Program-made: the position numbers and the translations under genes
NCBI GenBank assembly: GCA_021464415.1
Contig: CM038471.1
Location: forward strand, 35,685,234-35,749,233
Direction of reading: 5' to 3'
DNA: 64,000 bases
Source: Lonicera japonica
Taxonomy: Eukaryota; Streptophyta; Magnoliopsida; Dipsacales; Caprifoliaceae
Shown here: positions 24,101-35,435 of the stretch, piece by piece
Numbering within the stretch: the first letter of the stretch is position 1
How the letters are laid out: every line of letters starts with the position of its first letter
Notes under the pieces: generated by a model
Database searches by the model: none
Told to the model about the DNA's origin: nothing
What the model saw: only the letters and a program-made list of their open reading frames with translations

Positions 24101-27100
24101 TAAACTTAATCTCCTTCCGGGTGAAGATCAAACCATTACAAGTGTATCCTCTCACACACTCTTTACAAATATTGCTAGACCACAATATTCACACAAGAAA
24201 CTCTCTCTTGCTAACCTTGTGAGATTTACCTCTCACAATTTCTAAACAAGAATTTACCTTCTTGTTTTTCCTATGAGATTTACCTCTCACAATTTAATAC
24301 AAATTGTTTGGTGACTCACACCAATGAATAACAACTCTCAAGTGTTTGAAGAATACAATTTAAGCTCACACTAGAGTTATCAAGATTGATCAATAAGTTT
24401 AAACTCAAATATGATGAATATGATCAATGCAATAGCTTGAAAACTTGAATAATGAGGATATATGAAAAATGAGTTTGTATGATCATTCAAGTATGTAAAA
24501 ACATGTCTAAGACCTCATATATATAGCTTGGAAAAGGATATGGCCGTTTGAAGTGGTTACAAGAAGTTATGGGTCAAAACTAGACATATACCAACTCTCC
24601 AACGGCTAGATTTTGGCCAAGTAGTCGACTCACCCATACACCATGTAGTCGACTACATGGTGTAGTCGACTCACACATAAAATGTGTAGTCGACTACATG
24701 CTTCTGGAATTTTAGCACAAGTCAAACCTCAAATCAACCAAACTCTTGGGGAATGTTCTAGAGGTTATTTTAAGCATGTTGGAGTTGGTTTTGAGCATAA
24801 AAACAACCGGATAATTTAGATATAATTTTTACAAGAAAACCGGTTCATGTGAAATAGTTTTGCAAAGGATGTCCAATTCAAACTTTGATCTAGAAAGAGT
24901 TTGAATGCAATGAATGATATATGATCATGTTTGAGCTTAGTTTGTGATCAATGATAATAACTTTACATAAAAAGCTAAACACTCACTCATGTAACAAGTT
25001 TACAATTCTTCAAAGTGCTTGAGCTAGTTTCTTTGTTCTTCACTTGAATTCTTGTCTTGAAGCTTTTGATCCTTGTTCTTTTGATCTCCATGGATTTGCA
25101 TTGCGATGAGATTGATCTTCTTTGACTCCTTATCCAATGCTTTGTTGACTTGATCGGATATTGATATAATAATCCTTGTCAAACTTCCTTTTGAGCAATC
25201 ATGCTATTCTTGATATTTCATATAAATGAACTATAAACTTATATCAAGAAACAAGTTAAATTACACATGATTAAATTATTGTTATTATCAAAATAAGATT
25301 AAGACCTTTAGGTCAACACACTCCATGTTGTTGAGGAGTATGAGAACAAAAAGATTGGTGAAGTATGCCCTGAGAAGTCATAAAGGATTGAAAGGGGGTA
25401 GAAAAATATTCTCGTGCATTGTCACTGCAGAAAGTAAGAATAGTGGTGCCAAATTGGGTTTTAATTTTTGAACAAAATGTTTGAAAGATGGAGAATAACT
25501 TAGAACGATTTTTCATTAAAAAAAACCAAGTGTATCGGGAAAAATCATCAACAAAAGTGACAAAATATTGAAAACCCAAAGTTGTCTTGATACGACTAGG
25601 ACCCTATACATTAGAATGAGCTAGAGAAAATGGTGAATCTGCTTGTTTATTAACATGACGAGGAAAATAACTAGCAACATGTTTTCCTAACTGACAAGAC
25701 TCACACTCTAAAGTTGACACATGAGAAAGACTCGACACCATCTTTTGTAATTTTTGTAGGTTAGGATGGCCTAAACGCTAGTGAAGAAGTGCAAGTGGAT
25801 CACTAGCAACACAGGCTACAAGGGCTGGTGGTGGGGTAAGGTAGTATAGACCACGGTACTCATGTCCTATTCCAATTAACTTCCCAGTACTCTACTCCTG
25901 CACAAGAACCGAATTAGCTATAAAGGTAACGGAATAAGGCAAGGTTTGGGTTAATTTGCTAACTGAAATCAAATTGAAAGGACATCCCGGCACAAAAAGA
26001 ACAGAATTTAAAGACAAGGTACGCAAGGGTTTGGCTTGTCCAATGCTTTTAACTTTTGTTTGAGAGCAATCGGCTAAGGTAACAGTAGACAATGAATCAG
26101 AATAAGTAATAAAAGATAACAAATTCTTGTTACCAGACATATAATTAGAAGCACCAGAATCAAGAACCCAAGATCTAAGAGATGATGATTAAGAGATGCA
26201 GGCAATAGGGTTACCAGTTTGATTTACATAAACACTGGAGATGGATTGCTTGTTTTCTTGGAATTTTAGGAACTCAGCGTATTTAGTGGCAGATACTGAA
26301 AGCGTAAGGATTGATTCTTCGCTTGGAGTACCCATTCGAGTCTTGCATTATAACCCAAAACACTACCAAACTAATGCTGGGAATATACTAGAAATATGCT
26401 AGAACACAAATCTTAGAGAGACGATCTGAAAAATTGGATTTGAAAAGTGAACAATGCCGGTGAACAGTACGATAAACAATACCGGTGAACAGTAATGATG
26501 AGCAGTGCAGGTGAACAGTGCCGCTGAACATTAATGGTGAATAGTGACGATGAACAGTACCGGGGAGCTGAACAGTAACTCGGTGAACAATTTTTTTTCC
26601 TTTGACAGCTAGGATTTACACGCTGGAATAGAAATGCAGCGGCTAGGGTTTATATGCTGGGATAGAAACACAGCGGTGTCGGCTAAAGTTTACACGCGGG
26701 AATATAAACACAGCGGCTAGGGTTTGGTCACTAGGTGATGGGTGATTAGGGTTTTGGTAATTGCTATAATGAAGACACAGTAAACACGAGATTGGAGTAG
26801 GATTTTTCTCACTAACCCTCTGATACCATGTGAGAATACAAGAGATTGTAAGAAGAATTGTTATTAATTATTGAAAAAGGAGTACATCTATATATATAAG
26901 AGAGACCCTAAAAATAAGTATATTTCCTTCTAATAAAGATTTCCTAATTATCTCCTAAATATACACATTCCATAAATAAAATATATACAAATCTTAATAA
27001 CCACTAAACTAATGCTAAGAATAGACCAGAAATATGTTAGAACACAGATCTTAGAGAGACGATCTAGAAAAAGTGGATTTGAAAACGTGAATTGTAAGTG

Positions 27101-30100
27101 AACATTGCTAGTGATTCGGTGAAAAGACCGGTGTACAGCGTCGGTGAATAATGCCTGTGAACAATAACTCGGTGAGTAGTAAGTTTTTTTTGACTCGCGA
27201 AGGTTAGGGTTTACACGCTGAAATAGAAACACAGTGGTTAGGGTTTACATGCTGGGATTGAAACACAGTGGTTGGGATTTATTACATGTTGGGATAGAAA
27301 CGCAGCGGCTAGGATTTGGTTACTAGGTGATTGGCGGCTAGGGTTTTGGTGATGGTTGGAATGAAGACACAGTAAACACGAAAATTGGAGTAGGATTTTT
27401 TTTTCTCATTGATCCCCTGATACCATGTGAGAATACAAAAGATTGTGAGCAGAATTGTTATTCATTATTGAGAAAAGGAGTACATCTATATATACAAGAG
27501 AGCCCTAAAAATAAGGATATTTCCTTCTAGTAAGGATTTCCTAATTATCTCCTAAATATACACATTTTATAAATAAAGTACATACAAATCTTAACAGTCT
27601 TATTGTTTTAATATTCATATTCATGCAGCATTGTGGGACCCAAGTAAAAAAAGTGGCGGTGTTCCTCAGTTGAAAGGAGCAAGGTCTTTCTCATTTGAAG
27701 AGCTTAATAAATACACAAATAATTTTTCAGAAACCAACAATATAGGATCTGGCGGGTACGGAATGGTAAGTTTTGATGATCTCTTATATATACATGTATA
27801 TATTTTTTGTGGAACCATTTTTCACTGCAATGCATTTAGTGGTTTACATGGGAAAATAAATTGAATTTGTTGGAGTTATTCACATGAAAAAAGTTACCAT
27901 GGGAAAGAAAACATGGGGGGGGGGGGGGGGGGGGGTTGAATTCCATTATAGAAGGGAAAAATTAAACTAAAGCAAGGTGTACCATAGAAACTGATTCCTT
28001 GGAAAATTAATGCAATCAAAGATTGAAAAATATAGGATCTTGAGTTCTTTTCAGATTATTTTTGCTTTTGTGTTCTTCTCATGTTCTAAGGTTGCAATAA
28101 CGTTTATAGGTATATAGAGGAAATCTTCCCAATGGGCAACTGATTGCCATTAAAAGAGCCGTACAAGGGTCTAAGCAGGGTGGCCTCGAGTTTAAAAATG
28201 AGCTTGAGCTCCTTTCGCGGGTTCATCACAAAAATGTTGTCAGCCTCGTGGGTTTCTGTTTCGAGCAAGGTGAACAGATGCTGATATATGAGTTTATTCC
28301 AAATGGTACACTCAAGGACAGTCTTTTAGGTACTTCCACTCATTCATAACCGTTTTACTGAATATGAACATTGATACTTGTATGTGTATGTACCCAGAGA
28401 ATGGTAATAAACCAGTGTTCTAAAAGGTGGTAGCTAGTAGACAGGCGCCACCACCACCCGAGGGGGGTGGGTGGCCAACACCTAGGTTGGGCACAGGGCA
28501 GGGGTTTTTGGAACTAGGAAATTAGTGTACTATAAATGTCTCGAGTTGAGGCCATTCAACTCCTAATATTCCTAAGACAATTATTTGGGGATTTTATACC
28601 AGGTGAGGTGGCAGGTTGGCGCCTAGGTGGCCCTTTGTAACAAGTCGACCCAAGTGTTTTGGTGAAGATATTCCATACTATTGGAGTACCAGTTGTCCAT
28701 GCTCTGGTCTTCCTACATGCAATGGGCAAAAAAAAAATATTTTAAAAAATGAATGTGTGAATATTTGGCACACACCTATTGGTTCTGCAGTACAGCCTTA
28801 TGGGACTCTAGCAGTATTAATTTTTTCCTGAGTGTTGTGGGCAAGATGTTGTATGTGCCCAGTGTGGCTGCAGTAGATGTGAGCAAGCTACAGACTGGCT
28901 GTTTTTCCTACATCACTCAGGTCTGATAAACAGAAGTGCTATATGCATACGCGTCCACTACTAAACAACCAGCCTACATCACTCAAGTCTGATAAACAAA
29001 TGCAGTCACTAATCCATCCTAGTAAGGGGCCTTTTGAGGAAAGAAAAATTGTGCAGGCTTAAGCCCGAAGTAATCAATATGTTATTGGGCTGGACCAAGA
29101 CTTGACATGTTAGGGTCGAGGTTTTCAACACACTGTAATAAACAGCCTATTATTTTTGCAGGGAGGACTGGAATCAGGTTGGACTGGGCGAGAAGACTTA
29201 GAATAGCCCTTGGAGCAGCAAGAGGTTTGCAATATTTACATGACCTTGCCGACCCTCCCATCATACACAGGGACATTAAATCAAACAATATCTTATTAGA
29301 TGAACGCTTGAATGCGAAAGTTGCTGATTTCGGTCTCTCTAAGCCAATGGGCGACACTGACAAGGGTCATGTTACCACTCAAGTCAAAGGGACAATGGTT
29401 AGTAAAGATCCCTCCAATCCCCATTTTAGTAAATATTGTGTTTTTTTTACTCGATGGTAATCCTGCATATAAAGTTTGAGTCTTGGCAAAAGAATTGGTA
29501 TCATCTGATTTAAACTCTCAATGTAAATGAGTTTCGAAATAAGTTTGTTTGACTCTTTTTTTATTATTATTATCAGAAACAAAGCTTATATTGATTAGCA
29601 AAATCATATACAAGTAAAGGGGCTAGAAGTGGATGAGGAATCCACATTCAAGGACACCAGAATACAACAGACAAAAAAGAAACACACATCAGCACAAACA
29701 AAAAACAGACTGGAAGACAAGCCCCAGCCAATAACAACTACAGTCAGACTCTAGGCCCTAGGAAAACCTCTAAACATAACTAAAACTACTACATAGCCAA
29801 ACCCCAATCCCTCGCAATCTCTGATATAGTCAAGATCCCAAAATTGTTCGAAGTAAATGCCCAAAGTGAAGTCAGATTCTTGATGTTGTACCAAGTTTTC
29901 TCTAATTCCTCTTCAGCTTCTTCAAAAATTCTCTTATTTCTTTCTCTAAATACACCACATCACATCCATGCAACTGCATCTCCGTAATGTTTTACATTTA
30001 TTTTTGTCACCTATGAAGAACCACTTAATAGAAAGCAATTCATACCAAGAACTCGGAAATAATACAATCAAGTTGAATTCCTTTCAGACCTTGTTCCAAA

Positions 30101-33100
30101 TTTCTTGAGCAAGAGAACAGTGTAATAATAAGTGATCAATATTCTCGCTATCCCACTTGCACAGCACACACCATGATTGAGATAGATGCATAAAAGACCT
30201 TCTGAGTTAAACTAAATCCATTGTGTTGACTTTCTTTAATGCCATTAACCAGGCTAGAACACGAACCTTAGGAGGAATGCCTGATTTCCAAGTCATTTCT
30301 GCTGGAACAAAGAAGGAACATGCATTAAATTTAGCAAGAATTTAAAAAAAAGATTTCGCCGAGAACGTTCCATTTTTATCTCCTCCCCAAACTCTGCTAT
30401 CCTCCCCATCATGGGACACTTCAACACCATGTAAACTCCCCAATAGAGCCCTATACTCCTCTGCTTTAGTAACATTCCTTCGTACCATCATATTCCATGA
30501 ATGACATTATGCAGATCCCCAAGAGACATTATCAGCAACCATAGCCCTTGGATTCTGCACGAATCTGAACAGACTTGGGAAATGATAAAACCATATCACC
30601 ACTTATCCGTCCAACCAGAATTTTGTTATTGACCAATTGCCAACTTGATAATTCATATTAGCTAAGAAAGACTCCATCCCATTTGCAATAGCCTTCCAAG
30701 GATTTCTAAAAGTTCTTATGCTTACTTTGTTCGCATCCTAACTGTTCTTAAGCATTCTGTACTTGCTTTGAATGATACGGTGCCAAAAAGCACTATTTTC
30801 CTTTGGAAATCTCCAAAGCCATTTGCCAGGCAATGCTTCATTCTTTTTGATCAGATTGCCAATGCCAAGCCCTCCTATCTCTTTACATTTGGACACTGTT
30901 TCCCAATCAACTAAGTGATTTGTTTTCCCCTTATCCATTCCCTCCCACAAAAAAACATCTCATTAATTTTTCTATCGTCTTAGCCACTGAAACCGGGACC
31001 TTGAATAATGAAAGAAATTATGTAGGGGTATTATCAAGAACCGAGTGAATGAGGGTCAACTTCCCCCTCTAGATAAGCTTCCCTTGAACCACCTTTTAAG
31101 CCTTTTAGTAACCTTCTTTTTCACTAGATTCCAAAAACTGACTTTCCTCGGATTGCCACCCAAAGGAAGTCTTAAATATGACATTTGCCAACTACCAATT
31201 ACACACCCAATTCTCTCAGCAAGGGCACCCATTTTAGCTTCACCCACATTAATACCCACGACTTTCGTCTTAGACAAATTGATCTTCAATCTTGATGCAT
31301 GGCCGAAAATATCAAGAATTCCCATTAAGTTATCAATTTTATGTTCATCATTTGAGAGAAAGAAGATCGTATCATCTACAAACTTCTTTCCGATTGAAAA
31401 CCCTTCAATTAGCCCACTTGTCTTCGCCCTTTCCACCAACAATTTGAGCACATTCACAACTATAACAAATAAGAAAGGTGATAATGGATCGCCTTGTCTT
31501 AACCTTCTCAAAGCTTTGAAATTCCCTCCCGGTTTCCCATGCATCATTACGAAAAAAATTCTCCGTTGACAAACACCCTTTAATCCATTTCCTCCATTTT
31601 TCTCCGAAAACCTTACTTTCAAGAACATAGTCCACAAAGTCCCACTTTATGTGATCGTATGCCTTCTCAAAATCGATCTTCAAAATGAGTCATTCCTTCT
31701 TCATCTCCCTATATTCTTCCATTCCTTCATTAGCAATGAGTGCCAAGTTAAGGATTTGCCTATCCTTAACAAACGCACCTTGAGCCATGACAACCGTCTC
31801 ACACTACACCTCATGTAACCTCAAGGATAAAACCTTAGCTAAGATCTTGTAGAGGCTAGTGACATGACTAATAAGCCGATAGTCTTTGAGCTTGATCGAT
31901 GCTATCTTCTTCGGAATTAAGCAAACGTAACTAGAATTTGCACAAGCATTGACCACTATATTCTAAAAAAATTCCTTCAACACCTTCATAATATCCTGCT
32001 TTAGGATAATTTAACCCTTCTAATCCCACATGTGTTCTTTGCTTCTTTGTATACAATTGCTTGAAAAAAATCACTAATTCACTCTCAATTTCTTGCTCTA
32101 TGCTCACCACTGACCCATCATCTATTTCAAGCTTACTTATGAACTTATTGGCTTTCTTTTGATTGACAACCTTTTGGAAGAGCTCGAGTTTGCATCTCAT
32201 TTGTTAAGAACCATCTCTCTCAAAAGCTTAGGTTGTTAGGTAGAGGGATAACAATGTATATCATGCTCTTCAACACTCCCCCTCACGTGCGACCCCCACT
32301 CGCATGTGGAGGGACAAACCAGACAATAACAATGTGCATACCGTATAAACACAAAGGGGGGAAACAAATGCAAGTAGAAGGATTTGAACTCGAAACCTTG
32401 CAGAATTCGAGCTCTAATACCATGTTAAGAACCATCTCTCTCAAAAGTTTAAGTTGTTAGGTAGTGGGACAACAATGTTTATCATGCTCTTTAACACCAT
32501 TCAATTGTACCTTGTATTCTAGCTTTTTGGTTCCATGATATCTCATCCTTTAATAAAAGACTCGAAATCCAACTTCAATTGACTTCTTTCAGCTTTTTTG
32601 GTCATCCTCAATGCTTTTTGGTTCATTTTTTATTCTGACATCCCTAAACGCTTCAAAGTTCCATCTCTTGATTCTGAGTTTAGTTAGTTCTACTCTCTTC
32701 ATGAACTTGTAGCCCTTCCACCTATTCAGTTGGCTCTCATTCCGCCTATTCAGTTGGCCCTCCTTCCACCCTTTACTGAACATTCCCATGAAATCTGTGT
32801 TGTTTAGCCACATATTTTCGACTCTGAGCGGCGAAGGAACCCACTTAAATAGGTTGGTATCCAACAAAAGAGGAAAATCATCAAAGGGTAACCACATCAA
32901 AACTTCCTACCTGGTAATTGTCATCTCCTCCCACCTTTCTGAAAAAAGAAATCTATCCAATCTTGAGTGTACCTTCCCATTTGACCAAGTAAAATCTGGA
33001 TTGTTGATATTCGGGTCTACTAGTTCTGCATCTTGGATAAAGGAATCAAATTTGCGCATACTCCTAGTTCATCTCCCAATCGCTCCACCTTTTTTTTCGA

Positions 33101-34450
33101 CGGAAATCTAGCTAATTGTGTTGAAGTCGACATAAATACCCGATAACCACCAACTCTCCCATTGTTTCAGTTTCGATTTGATTGTCAAGGAAAAAATGCC
33201 CTTTACACACTCTTCACACATCACCACTCTAACATTTCAAATAATGAGAACTCCTCCTGATCTACCCAGTGAAAGGATAAAAGCCTAATCCTTATACCTC
33301 ACCCCCAAACATAACTGACAATATCCCATGAAATCTCGATTTTCTTCTTCTATTGTAAAGTAACAATGTTTGGCCTTTCTTTTGAAATTATTTCTTTGAT
33401 GCTCTTCTTTTCCCTCCCCCCCAAACAAGACCTTCCATCTAAAAGTCCTAATAAATTCCTGAAAGTTTCTTGTAAACGGTGTTTTTCTCAACTTATGAGA
33501 CTCCTTTCTTGATCAAAACCCAAGTTGCTAATGGTTTGTAGGATGTCTGATTTAGCTTGAGATGAAATGGTTTTTGTAGTGGAGAAATTAGACTCATCCT
33601 GTCCTAAACTACGAGTCCACTATTATTTCAGGGAGGTCCCAAATTGAGAATCGAGTTTCCATTTTAGGACATAAGTAATTTACCAAATCTAATATAGCAA
33701 TAATTCTAGGGGGACATGCATCTGACATATAAAAGACTTGCAAGTCTAGTGCGGCACCATTTATTGGTATGAATGTGGGATCCATATGAAATTCATCTTT
33801 GTGGCAATACATTAGAACCAATGAGTAATCGCCATATTGAAATGTGACTTCTTTAGTCTGATAAATACGCCACTCTAAAAGGAATGCTCCAATGTTACAA
33901 GTTTTATTTTAACTATTGATGCTCAAATATTCTTGGATTGATATCTGATTTTTTCATTTTATTTTTACTGGTACAGGGCTACATGGACCCCGAATATTAC
34001 ATGACCCAACAATTAACGGAAAAGAGTGATGTTTACAGTTTTGGAGTTGTACTATTGGAGTTAATAACTGCGAGACCTCCTATACGTCAAGGGAGTTATA
34101 TTGTAAAAGAGGTGCGGCAATCAATGGACAGAACAAAAGATCTATACAACATTCAAGGAGTTCTCGACCCCGCCATTGGCCAGTTCACAGATCTTAGGGG
34201 CTTAGAGAAATTCATTGACATTTCAATGAGGTGTGTTGAAGAGGCCGGCGTCCACAGACCCACAATGAGCGAGGTGGTGAAAGAGATAGAGAATGCCATG
34301 GAAATGGCGGGCTTTAATGCAAATGTTGAGTCGGCTTCGACTTCAGCAAGTTATGAAGGGGTAAGTAAGGGATATGAGCATCCTTATAGTAATGAAAGCC
34401 TTTTTGTTCATAGTGGTGCTCATCTCCCTTCAAAGGTGGATCCCAAGTGA
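15173..34450 (+). CDS. Gene 1: LRR receptor-like kinase (LRR-VIII-1 / HPCA1-like), frameshifted in the transmembrane exon
   Basis: The 19 exons are 15173-15245, 15885-16005, 16384-16455, 16784-16858, 16937-17008, 17672-17833, 17929-18003, 18555-18626, 18726-18797, 18889-18957, 19044-19118, 19207-19278, 19417-19551, 20215-20696, 21044-21206, 27629-27765, 28110-28329, 29162-29397 and 33977-34450. All junctions are GT/AG. The domains are a signal peptide ([22 protein letters not shown]), an LRRNT ([12 protein letters not shown]), about 12 LRRs largely one per 69-75-nt exon, and Cys 416, 421, 431 and 433. A TM segment and an RD-type kinase follow (GSGGYGMV, Lys657, HRD 751-753, DFG 771-773). Exon lengths sum to 2857 nt, one too many. 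The extra base near 21121-21140 brings TGA at 21175, giving 586 residues instead of an expected 951. Transposons fill introns 15 and 18. It is a pseudogene, a truncated receptor, or a sequencing error. Confidence 0.88.
16384..19551 (+). other. Exon-per-LRR block of gene 1
   Basis: Eleven successive exons of 72, 75, 72, 162, 75, 72, 72, 69, 75, 72 and 135 nt are separated by phase-2 introns. Each short exon encodes one leucine-rich repeat cut at the same point of the repeat. The symmetric phase lets exons be skipped or duplicated without a frame change. Gene 2 shows the same pattern, differing only in the last exon (132 nt). Confidence 0.85.
21263..21436 (-). repeat. Copia 3' LTR
   Basis: This is the 174-bp terminal repeat TGTGAGAATACAAG…CTTAACA on the + strand. 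It is followed at 21437-21444 by CTCCCCCT, the complement of a polypurine tract, which sets the element's minus orientation. Confidence 0.9.
21445..23060 (-). pseudogene. Copia reverse transcriptase / RNase H remnant
   Basis: Minus-strand translation gives the copia RT start in one open stretch (about 23000-22658), with [20 protein letters not shown] and [26 protein letters not shown]. The conserved [11 protein letters not shown] and [13 protein letters not shown] blocks follow lower down. Stops become dense towards 21445, where RNase H should be. Confidence 0.8.
23471..23803 (-). pseudogene. Copia integrase, continuation after the nested insertion
   Basis: Minus-strand sequence resumes with [12 protein letters not shown] and [14 protein letters not shown]…PVHPRVFGC, the part of copia integrase that follows the HTPQQ-G-AE-NR motif. 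It is separated from the first part by the 1515-bp insertion at 23804-25318. Confidence 0.8.
23804..25318. mobile_element. Solo LTR nested in the copia integrase
   Basis: This 1515-bp block starts TGTTGGTCGG and ends AGGTCAACA, and is flanked by perfect 5-bp CACTC duplications (23799-23803 and 25319-25323). TG…CA ends, matching short inverted termini, a 5-bp duplication and no coding capacity are what a solo LTR shows. The ccctagagggggggtgaataggg block near its start is common in plant LTRs. A 28-bp perfect palindrome lies at 24637-24664. Orientation was not determined. Confidence 0.8.
24617..24700. repeat. Palindrome cluster built on TAGTCGACTA
   Basis: A perfect 28-bp palindrome at 24637-24664, centred on GTCGAC, is flanked by further GTAGTCGACT copies at about 24620, 24662 and 24686. 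It could fold into a hairpin or bind a dimeric protein within the solo LTR. Confidence 0.75.
25324..26335 (-). pseudogene. Copia protease and integrase N-terminal remnant
   Basis: An ATG near 26335 opens a short leader that has no capsid domain. It is followed by the protease signature [15 protein letters not shown] (near 26150), a zinc-binding GAG-pre-integrase segment (CESCQLGKH, near 25700) and the integrase core ([29 protein letters not shown]). The frame stops at the solo-LTR insertion at 25318. The capsid part of gag is deleted. Confidence 0.8.
26455..26592 (-). repeat. Degenerate (GGTGAACAGT)n in the copia leader
   Basis: Some ten short copies of gtgaacagt or variants (gatgaacagt, gctgaacatt, ggtgaatagt) lie in the untranslated leader. 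A shorter related run is present in the duplicated leader near 27100-27180. Confidence 0.7.
26829..26999 (-). repeat. Internal extra copy of the copia LTR
   Basis: It is about 171 bp, highly similar to the LTRs at 21263-21436 and 27426-27596, and preceded on the + strand by CCCTCTGATACCA (complement of the tRNA-iMet primer site). Its outer end reads CTTAATA instead of CTTAACA and joins leader sequence instead of a host duplication. Confidence 0.85.
27426..27596 (-). repeat. Copia 5' LTR at the host junction
   Basis: It is 171 bp, ending CTTAACA directly before the GTCTT target duplication. The PBS complement CCCTGATACCA lies at its inner edge (27414-27425). Confidence 0.9.
27915..27935 (+). 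repeat. Poly(G) tract of 21 G in gene 1 intron 16
   Basis: An uninterrupted G run lies in the intron between exons 16 and 17, sense to the gene. Its exact length is prone to sequencing error. Confidence 0.85.
29555..33590 (-). mobile_element. L1-type LINE in gene 1 intron 18, decayed
   Basis: On the minus strand, endonuclease remnants lie at about 33400-32900 and a linker typical of plant L1 at 32900-32589 ([13 protein letters not shown]). Reverse transcriptase lies at 31683-31056 ([50 protein letters not shown] with the catalytic FVDD). The C-terminal zinc-knuckle-like region follows at 30950-30100 ([24 protein letters not shown]). The low end shows CTTTTTTTATTATTATTATC, an A-rich tail seen from the other strand. 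Frames are broken, and a TRIM sits at 32202-32496. The 5' end and target duplication are uncertain. It adds about 4 kb to the host intron. Confidence 0.85.
32202..32496 (-). mobile_element. Complete TRIM (miniature LTR retrotransposon) nested in the LINE
   Basis: Two 74-bp LTRs (32202-32275 and 32423-32496) start TGTTAA or TGTTGA and end AACA on the minus strand. Next to the upstream LTR lies TGGTATTAGAGC (32422-32411), matching the tRNA-iMet primer site. Before the other LTR lies the polypurine tract AGGGGGAG (32283-32276). The interior is only 147 bp and non-coding. Flanks TCATT and CCATT may be a 5-bp duplication with one change. This is the full set of TRIM/SMART hallmarks. Confidence 0.9.
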
Positions 34451-35435
34451 GATTCTTGATTTTTTTGTATTTTTTTTCAAGACGGTGGTGATATTTGTAG
34501 GTGTGTGACGCGACTTCCTTTTTTTTTTGTTGTTGTTGCTGTTGATTGTATTTTAATGTTGTATATAACTTGTAACGTTGCTTTGTGATGTTGTATTGCC
34601 AATGAAAAAAAAGTCGAATAAGGTTTGTGTGCGGTGTAATATCTCATATGGAATGACATAATTTTAATAAAAAAGAACAGATTGAATAAATCCAAGGGTT
34701 AATAGGAATTGTACTTGGGCGTAACTCATAGTTTAGCCCAACATGCTAGGCATGCAACTTTTGGATGTTTATGTTTGGATGTTTTTGTGGTTGGAGGACA
34801 AGCCTAATTTTTTGAGTCTTGATGTAATTGTTGAGCATTCTCATAAATCTAATTTTTCTTTGATTTTGATTAAAAGAACCAAACTTTGGGATCTAAAGGA
34901 GAATTAAAGATTCTACGAATGATTAAAAAACGAACCAAATGGAGTCTTAATATAACTTACCATGTCCGTTATCCGGCAACAGAAAGCTAATGCGCTATTG
35001 ATGGTTCAACCACGCTGTTAAGTTATGGTCTGCACAATGGTTGCAGTTGCTAATAGAAAAATCAGAACATTCACGCGAAAATTCTCATTACATAAAGAGC
35101 AATTCTATTGTGCAGGCTATTTTTCTCACCCAATAAAAATGTCATATTATTATTGTTGATTTTTCTCTATGTCTAACTAACTTAATTTTAATACTTCTGT
35201 CGTCTCAAATTAATTTTCTTTCTCGACATATAAATTTAAATGATTAATTATGTTAAAAGTAATATATTTTTTTAAAATAATTGAAATCAAATTGAATTAT
35301 AAATTTAGAGTGGAGGAAGTATTTTCACTAATTAACTACTACATTGAGGCCAGTACTTTGTTTTATTCATGTGCTAATGACAAAGTTAATGTAAAAGTTA
35401 AAAGGTGTTGGCCATGAACAGAGGAGGATAAAGTA
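34451..35435. other. Gene 1 3' region and intergenic DNA
   Basis: The gene 1 3' untranslated region starts here. AATAAA-like signals near 34595-34690 are candidates for its poly(A) site. A worn Stowaway-like pair (acttctgtcgtctcaaatta near 35195 and gtggaggaagt near 35310) may be a small MITE. No gene is seen. Confidence 0.4.

Larger units (their letters stand above)
21263..27596 (-). mobile_element. Defective Ty1/copia element in gene 1 intron 15
   Basis: The element is bounded by a perfect 5-bp duplication GTCTT (21258-21262 and 27597-27601). The LTRs start TGTGAGAATACA and end CTTAACA. On the minus strand the order is LTR (27596-27426), PBS, a partial leader, a second LTR (26999-26829), PBS and a leader with GGTGAACAGT repeats. 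Then come protease, integrase (interrupted), reverse transcriptase/RNase H, a polypurine tract (AGGGGGAG, 21444-21437) and the 3' LTR (21436-21263). Gag is essentially missing and pol has many stops, so it is non-autonomous and dead. The extra LTR plus leader is a tandem duplication from recombination. Confidence 0.9.

Noticed and set aside
22658..26140. Copia frames as parts of gene 1
   Set aside because: They are on the opposite strand, encode clear copia domains and lie between perfect target duplications.
31045..31569. 174-codon + strand frame in gene 1 intron 18
   Set aside because: It is the opposite strand of LINE reverse transcriptase, which has clear motifs on the minus strand.
32411..32422. 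A tRNA gene at the TGGTATTAGAGC motif
   Set aside because: No cloverleaf can be drawn around it. It is the primer-binding site of the TRIM.
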